From positions 5,236,001 to 5,300,000 of the forward strand of contig JALDNG010000048.1 in the NCBI GenBank assembly GCA_024349245.1: a stretch of 64,000 bases of DNA, written 5' to 3'. Both the position numbers and the translations under genes were made by a program. Shown here in pieces: positions 1 through 25,929 of this stretch (the stretch's first letter is position 1; each line of letters starts with the position of its first letter). The DNA comes from Neodontobutis hainanensis. Its lineage: Eukaryota > Chordata > Actinopteri > Gobiiformes > Odontobutidae. Under the pieces are notes generated by a model that was given only the letters and a program-made list of their open reading frames with translations, searched no databases and had not been told where the DNA came from.

Positions 1-129
1 TATGGTATAGTTTAGAATGGTATGGTATTGAATAGCATAGCATAGTAGTAAAAAATAAGTATATTGGTATTTTATCTGATCTCATATGGAGAGACTTACC
101 AGAATGACTGGGAGTCTAGTCCAAATAAA

Positions 130-345
130 GGCACGATTGCGTCTCAGGAAGAAGGTCCAGGGTCGACTTCCGGGTCTGGCATGACCTTTCTGGGTGGACT
201 TTGCATGTTCTCCCCGTGCTTAGGTGGGTTTCCTCCGTGTACTCCGGTTTTCCCCACCAACACCATCAACATTAAAAACATGTTGGACCCCCCTTGGTGT
301 GGCTGCCAACTAGGAATTTCCCCACAGGATAATAAAAAAAAATGA
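130..345 (+). repeat. Dispersed fish SINE-like repeat (degenerate copy)
   Basis: The stretch has a diverged tRNA-like head (a B-box-like GGTCGACTTCC near 160) followed by a body with TTTGCATGTTCTCCCCGTGC and GGTGGGTTTCCTCC, which I recognise as a very common dispersed repeat in fish genomes. A better copy of the same family lies at about 37,974-38,326. The open frame that runs through it is not a gene. The family name is from memory and unverified. Confidence 0.6.
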
Positions 346-2559
346 AACAAATCTAAGGCCTCCAGCAGTGTCATTGCACCGCCTATAGCTTCACTGTTAT
401 CTTTAGCCAACCTTTGCCAGGTCTACATTGTTTGAATTCATCCTGGATGGTTGAAGAATATATTTACAGTGTATGGGAGGTCTTCATTTCTGTAGTCAAG
501 CTGGCCTCTAAAACATTTGCAACCGTGAACAAATGAAACAAAAGCAAACTCATTGGATAATAGACATTTTGGTTACAAAGAATCGAGATAAGATACAAAC
601 CCAATTTTGATTATTTTATGGTAAGACCCTTGGGACTTTAAAAATGTTATTAAATACATCTAAAATAATATAAATAATACTTCTAGTGACTTATATTTGT
701 ATTCACAGTTAAAGGGTCATGGCTATAAATAAAATTGAGTTCATGGTAAAAAAAAAAAATGCAAGAAATGCAAAACTGAAGTGTTGTCTTAAAGGATTTC
801 TTGGGAAATTTATCAGAAGAGGGGTTGTTTGTGTCAGTCCGCGTGACATCAGTAAGCCTTTCCCAGCATGAACAGAGGGTGAATACCAGTGAGGATCAGA
901 GAGGGCGGCCTCTGTGATGGCATCCTCAAATGACCTCGAAGGAAGCAGACAGCGAGGGCCCTTCTGTGATGGAGGAACTATGTTTCACACGCATTGAATC
1001 CTACAACAGAAAAATGTAAATAGAATAAATGCAGTAATAACTTTTAGAATATAAGAAATCAACATTAGGCTACACAATTGGACTACACCAGTAAAGTAAT
1101 GATCAAACTAGTACAAATACCCGATGAGGGAATACACAGAATAATTATTGCTACTGTTACTTTAAATGATGGTATAAAAACATATGCCATTTTTTATAAC
1201 TATGACATTTCTTCTCTGGTTTCATATCCTCAGGAAAACAAAAGTGTGCTAAAAGTCACTCTGAGCTGCCACCTACTGGTTCCTCTGGTTACTCTAGTCT
1301 GGCTCAGTGGTAAAGGCTTTTCACATATGTAAGGCTTCACCAAATATGTCTGCACTAAGCACATTTGGTTTGTCTAAATTAGTGCAGACACTGAAATCAA
1401 GAACATGAATCTTTAAAAAATAATAAATAAATAAAATAAACAAAGAAAGAAAGAAAATAAAACATGTTGCTATTGTAGGACATATTTGCAAAGGTGTTTC
1501 TAAAAATACTGAAATGCTTAATTCATTCTGGATGTAACAAATTGCTATTAAAATGTCAGGATGTTTAATACTGAGGCCATAGAATCATATGATGTAACAC
1601 AAAGCCGCAACAAAACCTTATCCTGTGTGGTAAACACCGTGGCCACAGGTTTTTTTAACCATGAATATCAGCAGAGGGCATCAGAGCTCAGCAAGGCACA
1701 GCTGAAATAGATAGAGACCTAAAAAGCAAGCCATTTTTCAACATTTTTTTACAAGCTACTTGATTATGTGAATTCTGTGTGTTTTTGATAAAGCGTTTAG
1801 CAACATTGGCTGAAGCCATCCACACTTCTTGCTCTATTGCAGTCTTGTGTAATCATGTGTAATTGCTAACCTACATCTGGCGAATAATGTTTTTAAATAT
1901 ATCAAATAAATAAAGTGGTAAAAATAAATGGTAAATAAAATCTAAAATTCAAGTTCATCTGAAGCATATGCACATGCTCAACTTTAAATTATTATTAGTT
2001 TTCAATTATTTTACATTAACATTATTTAAGGACTTTTGACTGATAAATACACAGCTATTTTGTTGTTGTTGTAGTATTAATTGATTTTGAGAGTCATTAT
2101 TGCTTATTTTGTTGCTTTGCTGAGCAAAATGTATAATAAGATCTTTAACATTTTTTTTACTACATTAAATGACTTTATTGCTACTTAGTTACACAATGAG
2201 TAAGCTAGGGTTTTCCAAAATTCAACTTAACACGCGCCAGTAAGCCAGACCTCATATTGTAGACTTTATAATATAGTTGTAGTGTTGTTCACTGAGTGAC
2301 AAGTTGATTTTCTTGAATGTGTACACTTTTATGACATGACGTTTGCAGCACTTGGCATTGCGTTGATGGTAATGTTGGAGGTGCAATAGGTGGTCCAAAA
2401 TCTGTTTACTTTATTCAACAGACACACATTTGACGTAAACGTTTAGTAATAATAAACCAGACGCAGGTAGTAAAATGAGCACATAAAGAAGTTAGTTTGG
2501 TTACTGTTTTCACATGCAGAGCAGTCGGTTTGCAGACGCGTAGGTTGGAAGAACCCTCA
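346..2559. other. Non-coding DNA upstream of TANK
   Basis: AT-rich DNA without recognisable exons. It holds short A-rich and AAAT-rich runs (about 1,415-1,460) and two CTCF-like sites, one perfect (1,266-1,279, minus) and one weaker (1,668-1,681, plus). I see no coding signal; the 84-codon frame starting at 1,078 resembles no family I know. Confidence 0.6.
1266..1279 (-). promoter_or_regulatory. CTCF-like core motif, perfect match
   Basis: Read on the minus strand the site is CCAGTAGGTGGCAG, which fits all 14 positions of the vertebrate CTCF core CCASYAGRKGGCRS. Occupancy is inferred only. It lies about 1.3 kb upstream of the TANK promoter and could be a domain boundary. Confidence 0.5.
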
Positions 2560-2796
2560 ACCAGCTAACCACCCGGCTCTCCTCCGAGCTGCGCGCTGAT
2601 TGGACAGGCTCGGGTAAAGGCGGAAGTCTACAGAGCGGGGGATTCCCCGAGGGAAGTTCCCAACTCAACTAGGCTATGTAAAACATACATTGCCATATCC
2701 TCTCCAGCGCTTCTAACTTTGCATCTCGAGATTAGGCGACAAAACTGTGGTGGTGTCAAAACAATAAATTCGGCTTAAGCAGTTACTCGAATGAAG
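2560..2796 (+). promoter_or_regulatory. tank: TANK promoter and non-coding first exon
   Basis: A GC-richer island in AT-rich surroundings. It has an inverted CCAAT box (ATTGG, 2,599-2,603), a perfect kB palindrome GGGGGATTCCCC (2,637-2,648) and a second palindrome GGGAAGTTCCC (2,651-2,661). No TATA box is obvious. A donor (ATGAAG|GTAAGG, intron from 2,797) suggests an untranslated first exon ending at 2,796, which fits mammalian TANK, where exon 1 is also non-coding. The transcription start is not determined. The twin kB sites suggest control by NF-kB, the pathway the product regulates. Confidence 0.6.
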
Positions 2797-3407
2797 GTAA
2801 GGAGAATTCAGCGAAGCAGTGTGAACTCCGCTATTGAGTTAACTTCATCGGCTGAATGGGTTGAAATGTTGCTAGCTAACGAGTCTGTGTAAAAAATACG
2901 GAACTCCGAGGAATAACTTTTAATCAAGACTTTAAGACATACGACTCTGAGTTAATGCTGGCAAATAGGACTGCTCCTTCAGCCTGGTTGACTTTACTTT
3001 TCTATGTGTTTACAATGTGTGTATGCAGCAGCCTTTTAGTCTGCAGTGTCACTGACAGGTAGCCTCAGTTATTGTGACATGGATTACCAAGAATTATTTT
3101 AATTTGATGGACAGAGACTCTATTGTCTGCATTATTATTTAGTAATATGTTAACTATTAGATGGTAACTATTAGGCTACAACAACGCAAGTGTCCAATTT
3201 AAGTGACCGTATTCTTGACATACTCTGTTATGCAACTACAATAGACTGCATTTATTTCTTTATCATTTATTATTATACTATCATGTTAGTTGCACATGAG
3301 GGCGTTGCATTGAATGTTACAAAGTGATTTTGTTGTAGCTTCTTCCTATACAATACACAATCAGAGATTATTAAATTTGTAAAAGTTACTACATTTGTAA
3401 TAGATAC

Positions 3408-3412
<5 letters not shown>

Positions 3413-3474
<62 letters not shown>
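3413..3474. repeat. (TA)n microsatellite
   Basis: About 31 uninterrupted TA dinucleotides in the first TANK intron. Confidence 0.95.
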
Positions 3475-3478
<4 letters not shown>

Positions 3479-3671
3479 TAGGTAAAAATATAGGTGAGGT
3501 GGTAGAGGTAGTAGCTTTTTAATCCTATGATTGGGGTAATTATTTGTAAAAAAAGGTTAAACATTACTAGCATTACATTGTTGCAATTTTCTTTTTAACA
3601 TCCTTTCCGTACATATTTGTGTTTTAAGGGCTCATGTCTGCTGCGTCAGTGATGATTGTGGAGCACACGGA

Positions 3672-6380
3672 ATGGAAAAGAACATTGGAGACCAGCTCAA
3701 CAAAGCTTTTGAAGCCTATCGCCAGGTCTCCATTGAAAAGGATATTGCTACAAAGAACCTGCAGAAAATGGTAAAAAAAAAAAAGAGGTTACATTTTTTT
3801 ATTGAGACAGGAGTCAAAATATATATATATTTTTTCAATATCAACGTGACCTTCCTTCTTACAGACTGAATATTATGAGGGCTACACACGAAAACTTCAA
3901 AACCAGATCGAGGACCAGCAGCGGCTAATTTCATTACTTGAAGCTAAGTTGTCAGGAATGAGGCCAGCATCAGGTTAGTGAGACGTGCCAGACGGACTTT
4001 TCATTTTATCTTACATTTCTAGTATTAAACTTGAAATGTCCTTGTTTAATGCAGTGCTTTATAAACTTTATAATAATTGTTCAGATTATGATGAAGATTA
4101 GGTTACTTGAAGACTCTGAATGAGTAGTTAGTTTGTGCTCTTATACTCATAGGAGAGAAGAAATGTGACCCTTGCGATCATCTCCTTGATGGGGCTAATG
4201 CTTATAGGAAAAAGCCATACTCGGTAATTGTACTGTATCATTTCATTTTTTTTTTGTGCTGAACAGTTTTACTTTGTCCTTTGCAGTTCTGCTTAAGTGT
4301 AGACACAGCTTCCTCTTGTGCACAAACATACTGGTAGGACAGTGGTTTCACACAGTTTAAATGGTCAGTGAATCTAACTGGAGACCCATTTGTTCTTAGT
4401 TTGGGTAATTTCAGCTCTTAAATATCAGGCTACACATGTATTATTTATTTTTATCTCAGAATGAGACTAGAAGGAAAGCACATTATTTCATCACTGTTTG
4501 AAGAAAAAACACTAAACATTGAACTGTGGATTACACAACTCTCAAGCCATTTGCAGGAGTCCTGCAAGAGTTTGTCCTTTTTTATTAGCACTACTAATAT
4601 TATCTGCATATTTTATTAATTATTACAGACACTTTTCTTTTATATGCACCTTCTTTTTCTCTGCACAAGGTGTATCCATGGTTTGCTTCACCAGATGGTG
4701 CTAGAGGATAAAATCACTGCACAGTTCATACATCAGTAACCCGGGCCTTACTTCGGATTACTAAAACAGCTACACTTCCCTTGACTATTTACATGTTAAT
4801 ATGTAAACAAAGCAACATAATATAAAGAATATTAACCGTAAAAGTGTAATTTGTCTTTTTTCAGGATAATATGGTCACTGGTGCTGTTGCTTGTAATCTT
4901 TCAGCAAGCAGCTCTGTCGACTGGTACGTGTCTGTTTTTGCACATGTTCTTTTTGAAACCATTGACATTTAAGTTAAAATGTTTTGTGAATCTTATTTGT
5001 GTTTTTCAGCCAAGATATGCAGGATGCATTTGAAGCCATTCAAGTGAAATTTCGGAAGATTCAGTCTTTGACCAGGAGACAAAAAGACCATCTGAAGAGA
5101 TTTAATGGAGGAAATGATACATTTAACGGTAATATATTCAGTAGTGTATTACAGTTAATATCACCTGCTGGTGTTGCTTCCTACACTGGCATATTATTAT
5201 TATTGTGATATAAATAGGTGTCCACATAAACGCATCATTACTGCACTCCACCTGTATGACAACCACAATAGTCCATTTGAATTATAAATATATAGAATAC
5301 ATTACATAAAATCACTAAAACGTGTGAAAGAAAATATTTTTGGCATATACTGTACTAAGAAAATGAGAACTGCTTTTGTTTGCCTGCCAGCATATAAGCA
5401 ATTCGTCATCTCTTGTTTTTGTGGCGTCTGATAGATCAGCGGTTCTCCATGCCCATCCAGTGCACGGACCGTACGGCAGAGGCAGAGCGACCCTTTTCCT
5501 CAGGATTAAGAGCTCCGGTGGTGGACCTACCACCCCCGCCTGCGTCTCTGGCGTCCCGCGGCGCCAGCCCCGAGGACAGGGACTTAGACTCTTTCACCAA
5601 ACTCAGTGTCAGATTTCCACCTTCTGCGGACAGTGAATATGACTTCCTGAACAGTACCCCAGAAAGACACGGTCTGAGCGTGGCCACGAAGCCGCCTCTG
5701 GGTAGTGGCGCCTCCACATTGACTGAGGAGGAGCCCGTGGAGCTGCCCATGTCTTTTGTCTACTCTACGTCCCCCTCCCACTCCACATCGTCCTCGCTTT
5801 CCCAGGAGAGCGTACGGGGACCCCAGCAGGTGAGAATCACAGGAGAAGGTCTGAGAAAACTAGTAGCAAATTATCAGTTTCTGATTGGTCTTTGCTAATG
5901 GAGGAGTGAAACAGTGTGAAGTCCAAAAAAAAAAATCTCCTCAGCTTAAGTGGAAACGTATTAATGTGTGCTGAGTCTTTTTTTACTTAAGCATGCGTGC
6001 TCTGGTTATATTTGGCATATTTGCTGGAAAGTGTGAGCCAGATGGAAGCACATTACAGTGTGTGAATCTGATGAAACAAGTATGATGGTTAAAAGGAGGA
6101 TTATTTGCTGATGTGTGTAAATACAGAATAGAAAATTATGAATGACATTTGATAGGATGTAAAGGATGGCTGGACTTATTATAAGATCATTCTGTGGAAT
6201 AATATTAAGCTGACTTTATTGCATGCATAAATGCAGATTTAGAGCTGGACAATTAATCAAAAATAATCTAAATAGGAATCAATATAATTATGCCAATGTC
6301 AAACTATTTTACATGAGGGTGGATTTAAATATAAATGCAATACACACATACCTAGTTTATCTTACTTTAAAATGGCAAAA

Positions 6381-6420
<40 letters not shown>

Positions 6421-6816
6421 GAACTTTAAGGGGATAAAACAAAAACAAAATAATATTTAATTATTTATAATTGAAACAGCCATAAGGTTATGAAAAATAA
6501 TAATGGCATTTTTGATACTCATTTTAATCATCTTATGCCGAACTACTGTGGACAGTGGACATGTTGTATTCTTTAAAGACACACATTACTGTTAAATGCA
6601 TAAATAATATATGGTTTTGTTTTTTTCCTTGGCCCTGTCCTGCAGCCCCTGTGGAGCCCTGAGCTGTGTAACGCTGTGGACATGGGGATGGAGCTGGCGT
6701 CGCCTCAGAGCAGCAGCCCTGACAAATGTGCTTTCTGCCAAACCGTGGTTCCTCCGGACCGAATGAACAGCCACCTCTACTCGCATTTCTCTCACAAAAA
6801 CGAGGCCAGCCAGTGA
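3672..6816 (+). CDS. tank: TRAF family member-associated NF-kB activator (TANK)
   Basis: Scaffold that binds TRAF proteins and the kinases TBK1/IKK-epsilon in the cytoplasm, and tunes NF-kB and interferon signalling. Coding exons by GT/AG borders and frame: 3672-3770, 3865-3973, 4153-4223, 4865-4923, 5010-5128, 5435-5829 and 6646-6816, giving 340 residues (human is 425). The N terminus MEKNIGDQLNKAFEAYRQ matches the family start and begins a coiled coil of about 70 residues. Next comes the kinase-binding segment (FEAIQVKFRKIQ, encoded from about 5,028). The TRAF-binding motif PIQCT (PxQxT) is at residues 159-163. Then follow the conserved FLNSTPERHG and GPQQ segments and a C-terminal zinc finger, CAFCQTV...HLYSH. 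The region after exon 6 is shorter than in mammals. Two AUGs in the leader (about 2,791 and 3,634) lie out of frame with this start. Identification is firm; the exon at 4,865 is the least conserved. Confidence 0.95.
6387..6420. repeat. (TAA)n microsatellite
   Basis: About eleven trinucleotide units in the last TANK intron. Confidence 0.95.
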
Positions 6817-7051
6817 CGGAGGATGCAAAGACTGACAGGCAACTTACTCCGGAGACTTACTGTGCTCGTGCTCTAGAGGGGCCTCTGCCACGCGCTGTAC
6901 TGGATTTGAAATGACACTGCAACGAGACTTGAATGCATTTATTTAATACTGAAGAATTGAATGGTACACTTCTTTGCCCATTATATTTTGCTAATATTTT
7001 ACTCACTTTAATACTACATCATGATGATGCATAATATGGCATAAATGAGCA

Positions 7052-7057
7052 AATAAA
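7052..7057 (+). terminator. tank: TANK polyadenylation signal
   Basis: AATAAA, 236 nt after the TANK stop codon, is the first canonical signal downstream and the likely end of the transcript. Confidence 0.65.
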
Positions 7058-7079
7058 TTCAACATTTACTCTTTTAAAA

Positions 7080-21420
<14,341 letters not shown>

Positions 21421-21655
21421 CTCTCCTAATTAAGAGCTGTCTAATTAAATTACAACCTCGAGTTAACCAATGGCACGGCTTGTTTCATTAAAGCGAAGAG
21501 AGTGATGGAAAGAAAATCCTTCCTGATTGCAGGATGGTGTCAATTGGCTAATTTGCTGCCTTCGCTACTTCAAGTCGTAGCAAGGCGTTTTCCTCGCGTT
21601 AGATTGGGATAGGCGTGTGATATAGGTTGAGCTAATAGTGGCTTCTTATAGAGCC
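21421..21655 (+). promoter_or_regulatory. tbr1: TBR1 proximal upstream region
   Basis: The 235 bp before the start codon hold two homeodomain core sites 15 bp apart (TAATTAA at 21,427 and 21,442) and a CCAAT box (21,467-21,471). There is no convincing TATA box. Promoter and leader are not separable from sequence alone. Confidence 0.45.
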
Positions 21656-24600
21656 ATGCAGGTGGAGAATTGCTTGTCACCAGCGAGTGGTCTCTCCAAG
21701 AAATTTATGAATGTGGGCAGTGGCTTCTCGAGCTCGGATGGATCAGAGCTTCCGCTTCAGGACCATCCTATTCTATCTGCCAGTGACAACCTGGAGAGAA
21801 GTTCACCTCTGAAAAAAAACTCCAGGGAGATGACGAATCAGTCAGAGGCAGACAATTTCCCCGACTCCAAGGACGCGCCAGGGGACGTCCAGAGGGGCAA
21901 ACTCTCTCCTGGTCTTCACTTCGATGGATCTGCGGGAGAAAGGTGCATCTTTTCTCCGTCTCAGCCCCAGTCAGTGTCAGCCGCAGCCCCCAGTGCCATG
22001 TTCCCCTACCCCAGCCAGCACGCGCCGCCGGCTTTCTCCATCGGCAGCCCCGGCCGCTACATGGCCCACCACCCGGTCATCACCAACGGAGCGTACAACA
22101 CCCTGCCGCAGGGCTATCCGACCGCAGGCTACCCCTATGCGCAACAGTACAGCCACGCGTACCAGGGAGGTGCCTTCTACCAGTTCTCCTCTGCGCAGGG
22201 GCTGGTGCCGGGCAAGGCGCAGGTCTACCTGTGCAACAGGGCCCTGTGGCTTAAGTTCCACAGGCACCAGACCGAGATGATCATCACCAAACAGGGCCGG
22301 TAAGTGTACTCTGCTTTCACCGCTCTCTGGACTCGGGCTTTAAATTTACACCAGAATCCTCGGCCCTTTTATTTATTTATTTTTTTGTTTTAAAGAATAA
22401 GACGCACTAAATATTAAGCTTTGATTTATGTTTTGCATCTTTAGGGCATTTAACCTATTCGTTCATTTTAAACCAAAGCTTGGGATTATTAGACGAATAA
22501 GTAAATAAATATTCGTTTTAATATATATATATATTAAAACTAATATAGTTTAAATATTTATGCGTTTGAATTTAACAACAGATTTTACAACCTCCGTTTA
22601 TTTAGTTCTGGTTGTTTCCCCTCAGACGAATGTTCCCCTTCCTAAGCTTCAACATCTCGGGCCTGGACCCCACCGCTCATTACAACATCTTCGTGGACGT
22701 GATTCTTGCGGATCCCAATCACTGGCGCTTTCAGGGAGGGAAGTGGGTTCCGTGTGGAAAAGCAGACACCAATGTCATCGGTACACATTTTTTTTACATT
22801 TACCACGGCTTATATGGGCCACATATTTTTAATCATTATTTCAAAATAATATACGATGAATGTGTTTTCTGCAGGAAACCGGGTTTACATGCACCCGGAC
22901 TCTCCAAACACCGGCGCGCACTGGATGCGTCAGGAAATTTCTTTTGGAAAACTGAAGCTGACTAATAATAAAGGCGCCTCCAACAACACGGGCCAGGTAG
23001 GTCCTCACACGTCTTCGTTATTTTCGCAATCTTCTGATTTGTTTAAACGTATAATTATTTTTATTTTATTCTTGTTTCTTTGGATAGTTCACCTGTGGCA
23101 CGTGTCATCTGTGCGTAAAAACGGATAGATTTTTCCCTTTTTGGAATGAAGGCTTTTATAATCGTCTTTAGGCTGATCATTTATTAGACCTGTCTCTAAT
23201 AATAAACTTTTAAAATGTGTCTGGATGTAAATGGATGAATTTTAGGTCATGGTCTTTGTTTACTATATAAGTTATTTTAGAGTTTCTTCTGTAGATTGTG
23301 TTAAAAATTTATGATTTTATAATGAAAGTTGCTTTCTGTATTGTTTGGAAGAGTTTGGTCATTTTGTTTGATGTGCGTGTGTGTAAAACGCTGATAGGTT
23401 GAGTGTAGTCTTTGTAAAAGGAGAATGTGCAGGGGGTGTGACGCGCGTGTCCGTACTCTTTGCAGATGGTGGTTCTCCAGTCCCTGCACAAGTACCAGCC
23501 CCGGCTCCACGTGGTGGAAGTGAACGAGGACGGAACAGAAGACACGAGCCAGCCAGGGCGCGTGCAGACCTTCACCTTCACAGAGACGCAGTTCATCGCC
23601 GTCACCGCGTACCAGAACACGGACGTAAGAGCACGCGCGTTTTTAAAATAAAGTTTCTTTATTTTTTGAATGCATTAGAATGGCTACACGTTTATCTGAA
23701 AATAAATATTAGGACACTAATCTCAAAATTAAATTAAATTTATATACCGTACATTAAGCTAGAGTACAGTTTATGTTTCTTAATTTTCTGCAGAATTATG
23801 GTCTTTGCGTTATTGTTAACGTGTTTATTAATTTATGGACCTATCTTTCACAGATCACGCAGCTGAAAATTGACCACAACCCTTTTGCAAAAGGATTCCG
23901 GGACAACTATGACACGTGAGATAAAATTTCCTCTAAAAATCTGTCTTATTTTGTTTAATTTATTTATCTAATTATGTATGTTTTAATTATTAACCTGCAG
24001 GTTAAATGTAAGGCTTTTGCAAACTTGGCATAAATTTGATTTGGTTGGAGGGTATATGGCCTCTACTCGTTAATGCGCATAAATCAGTCATAACTTTTTA
24101 TTATATTAGGCTTTGGAAAACTTTGTACTTCACAGTTTTACACGTTTTGAAAACGAATAAATAAATTGAGATAAGTCCACGCCTGTGGCTCCAAGAACAT
24201 CGCAGATAAAATGCTAGTATTTGGAATAATATAATATTTTGGAATTATAGAAAATATAAACAGCCTAAGTATTTATTTCTATTACAATTGCCCTATAAAT
24301 AGTTTTCATTATGTTGCACTACAAATTTGGTCAGTAAGTTATAGTCCTATTTTAAATCATAGACCAATCAGTAAGTTATTTTCCCCTTGTGGTGGAGGTG
24401 AAAGTGTTGTGTTGCAAAGTCAGACTGAGTGAACTGTAGTTGAAAAGTCCTACTCGTGTCTTCTCGTGGTCTCTGAGCTGTTTGTTTGTCCTTGCAGGGT
24501 GTACACAGGCTGCGACATCGACCGCCTCACTCCGTCTCCGGGTGACTCTCCGCGTTCACAGATCGTGCCGGGCGCGAGATACGCCATGCACAGCTCTTTC

Positions 24601-25305
24601 CTGCAGGACCAGTTTGTCAGCACTTATGCCAAATCTCGCTTTCACCCTGGCGTGGGGGCCGGGCCTGGCACAGAGCGCAGCGTCCCACTCGGCAACAGCT
24701 TGCTGTCCCCGCAGCAAAGCGAGGAGCCCCCTGTTGCCACCCCCCCGCAGCGCTGGTTTGTCACCCCTGCCAACAACCGACTGGACTTCGGTGCCTCGGC
24801 ATACGACGCGGCCGATTTCGCCGGTAACGCGGCCACCTTGCTGTCGTACGCCGCGGCCGGAGTAAAGGCCCTCCCGCTGCCCGCTGCGGGCTGTTCCAAT
24901 CGGCCTCTGGGCTATTACGCGGACCCGTCCGGCTGGGGCGGACGCACGCCGCCGCAGTACAAGTCCAGCTCGGTGTTCTCCTGCTGGCCTGCTAACTCTC
25001 TGGGCGGTAGGGGGGTCAGCTACCTGTCCGAGGAGGGGGCGGAGTCTGTGGCCACGGAGAGGTCCCCCATCGGTGCCACAGAGGAGCCCAAACCTAAAGA
25101 CATATCTGAGTCGAGCTGGATAGAGACGCCCTCCTCCATCAAGTCCATGGACTCCAGTGATTCTGGGATCTTTGAACAGGCAAAGAGGCGGAGGATCTCC
25201 CCCTCTGCCACACCAGTCCCAGAGACCGTGTCCCCGTTAAAGTCTGAGTGTGACAAAACCTGCACCAAGGACATTGGCTACTACAGCTTTTACCCTCACA
25301 GCTAA
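21656..25305 (+). CDS. tbr1: T-box brain transcription factor 1 (TBR1)
   Basis: Nuclear T-box factor of the Tbr1/Eomes/Tbx21 subfamily, needed for identity of early-born forebrain projection neurons. Six exons: 21656-22299, 22626-22780, 22875-22996, 23466-23624, 23854-23915 and 24498-25305, giving 649 residues (human is 682). The start is MQVENCLSPASGLSKKF, matching the family; a GTG 18 bases upstream is in frame but not needed. Family blocks in order: NLERSSPLKK and MTNQSEADNFPDSKD; GSPGRYMAHHPVITNGAYN; the T-box from about residue 198 (QVYLCNRALWLKFHRHQTEM) through NPFAKGFRDNYDT; and the C-terminal domain with QRWFVTPANNRLDF, DFAGNAATLLSYAAAGVKAL and SSWIETPSSIKS. It ends in YYSFYPHS. Which teleost duplicate (a or b) it is cannot be settled here. 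Confidence 0.97.
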
Positions 25306-25319
25306 GACAAAGAAACAAA

Positions 25320-25411
<92 letters not shown>
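25320..25411. repeat. (TCTA)n microsatellite in the TBR1 3' UTR
   Basis: About 23 perfect tetranucleotide units beginning 15 bp after the TBR1 stop codon. It should be transcribed as part of the 3' UTR. Confidence 0.95.
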
Positions 25412-25412
<1 letters not shown>

Positions 25413-25907
25413 AAAAACAATCAAAAGACTGCAAAAACTATGAACCGGGACGCTCTGCTGCGCAGTTCATGGCCAAAGTGTAAATTCTTCCACTGCAGTC
25501 TGTCTGCCTCACTCAGCGCGGGGCTGGACGCCTTGTTTCCACACTGTTACGTCTAGACACTGTAATAAATATGAACAAAGTGTATATAACATCTGGCCAT
25601 AGTGATGGATGTACAGATAGTTCTGTTCAGTAGCCAACTGTTAGTCCAATGAGATGAGATGTTCTTGTGTAGCATATACTGACTAATACTCCTTGTCCAG
25701 GAAAATATGTATTTTGTACTTTATCAAAGCTGTAGGCACCAAAAGGCGATCTTTATCTCTGTTATTTACTGTATGATACGTGTGCGTAAATCAGATGTTG
25801 GTAATGTAGGCTTAGGGTCTTTTATTTTGAAGTTGAGCGTTATTTTTCAAAGCCTATAGCTGCTGTTGTGGAAACTTCCGTATCTGCTGTAATGTGCTGT
25901 AAACAGA

Positions 25908-25913
25908 ATAAAC
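25908..25913 (+). terminator. tbr1: TBR1 polyadenylation signal
   Basis: AATAAA about 600 nt after the stop. A second candidate lies near 25,563; either may be used. Confidence 0.55.
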
Positions 25914-25929
25914 AATTTGAAAATCAAGA

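Noticed and set aside
64..345. 93-codon frame at the left edge
   Set aside because: It runs through a dispersed fish repeat and low-complexity sequence.
5436..5781. Minus-strand open frames across the large TANK exon
   Set aside because: Shadows of the conserved TANK frame, which contains PIQCT and FLNSTPERHG.
21924..22280. Arg/Pro/Thr-rich open frames overlapping TBR1 exon 1 on both strands
   Set aside because: They are alternate-frame shadows of a GC-rich coding exon; the TBR1 frame explains the sequence fully.
24440..24865. 141-codon frame beginning before the last TBR1 exon
   Set aside because: Out of frame with TBR1 and starting in an intron; the 24,498-25,305 TBR1 frame is clearly the real one.
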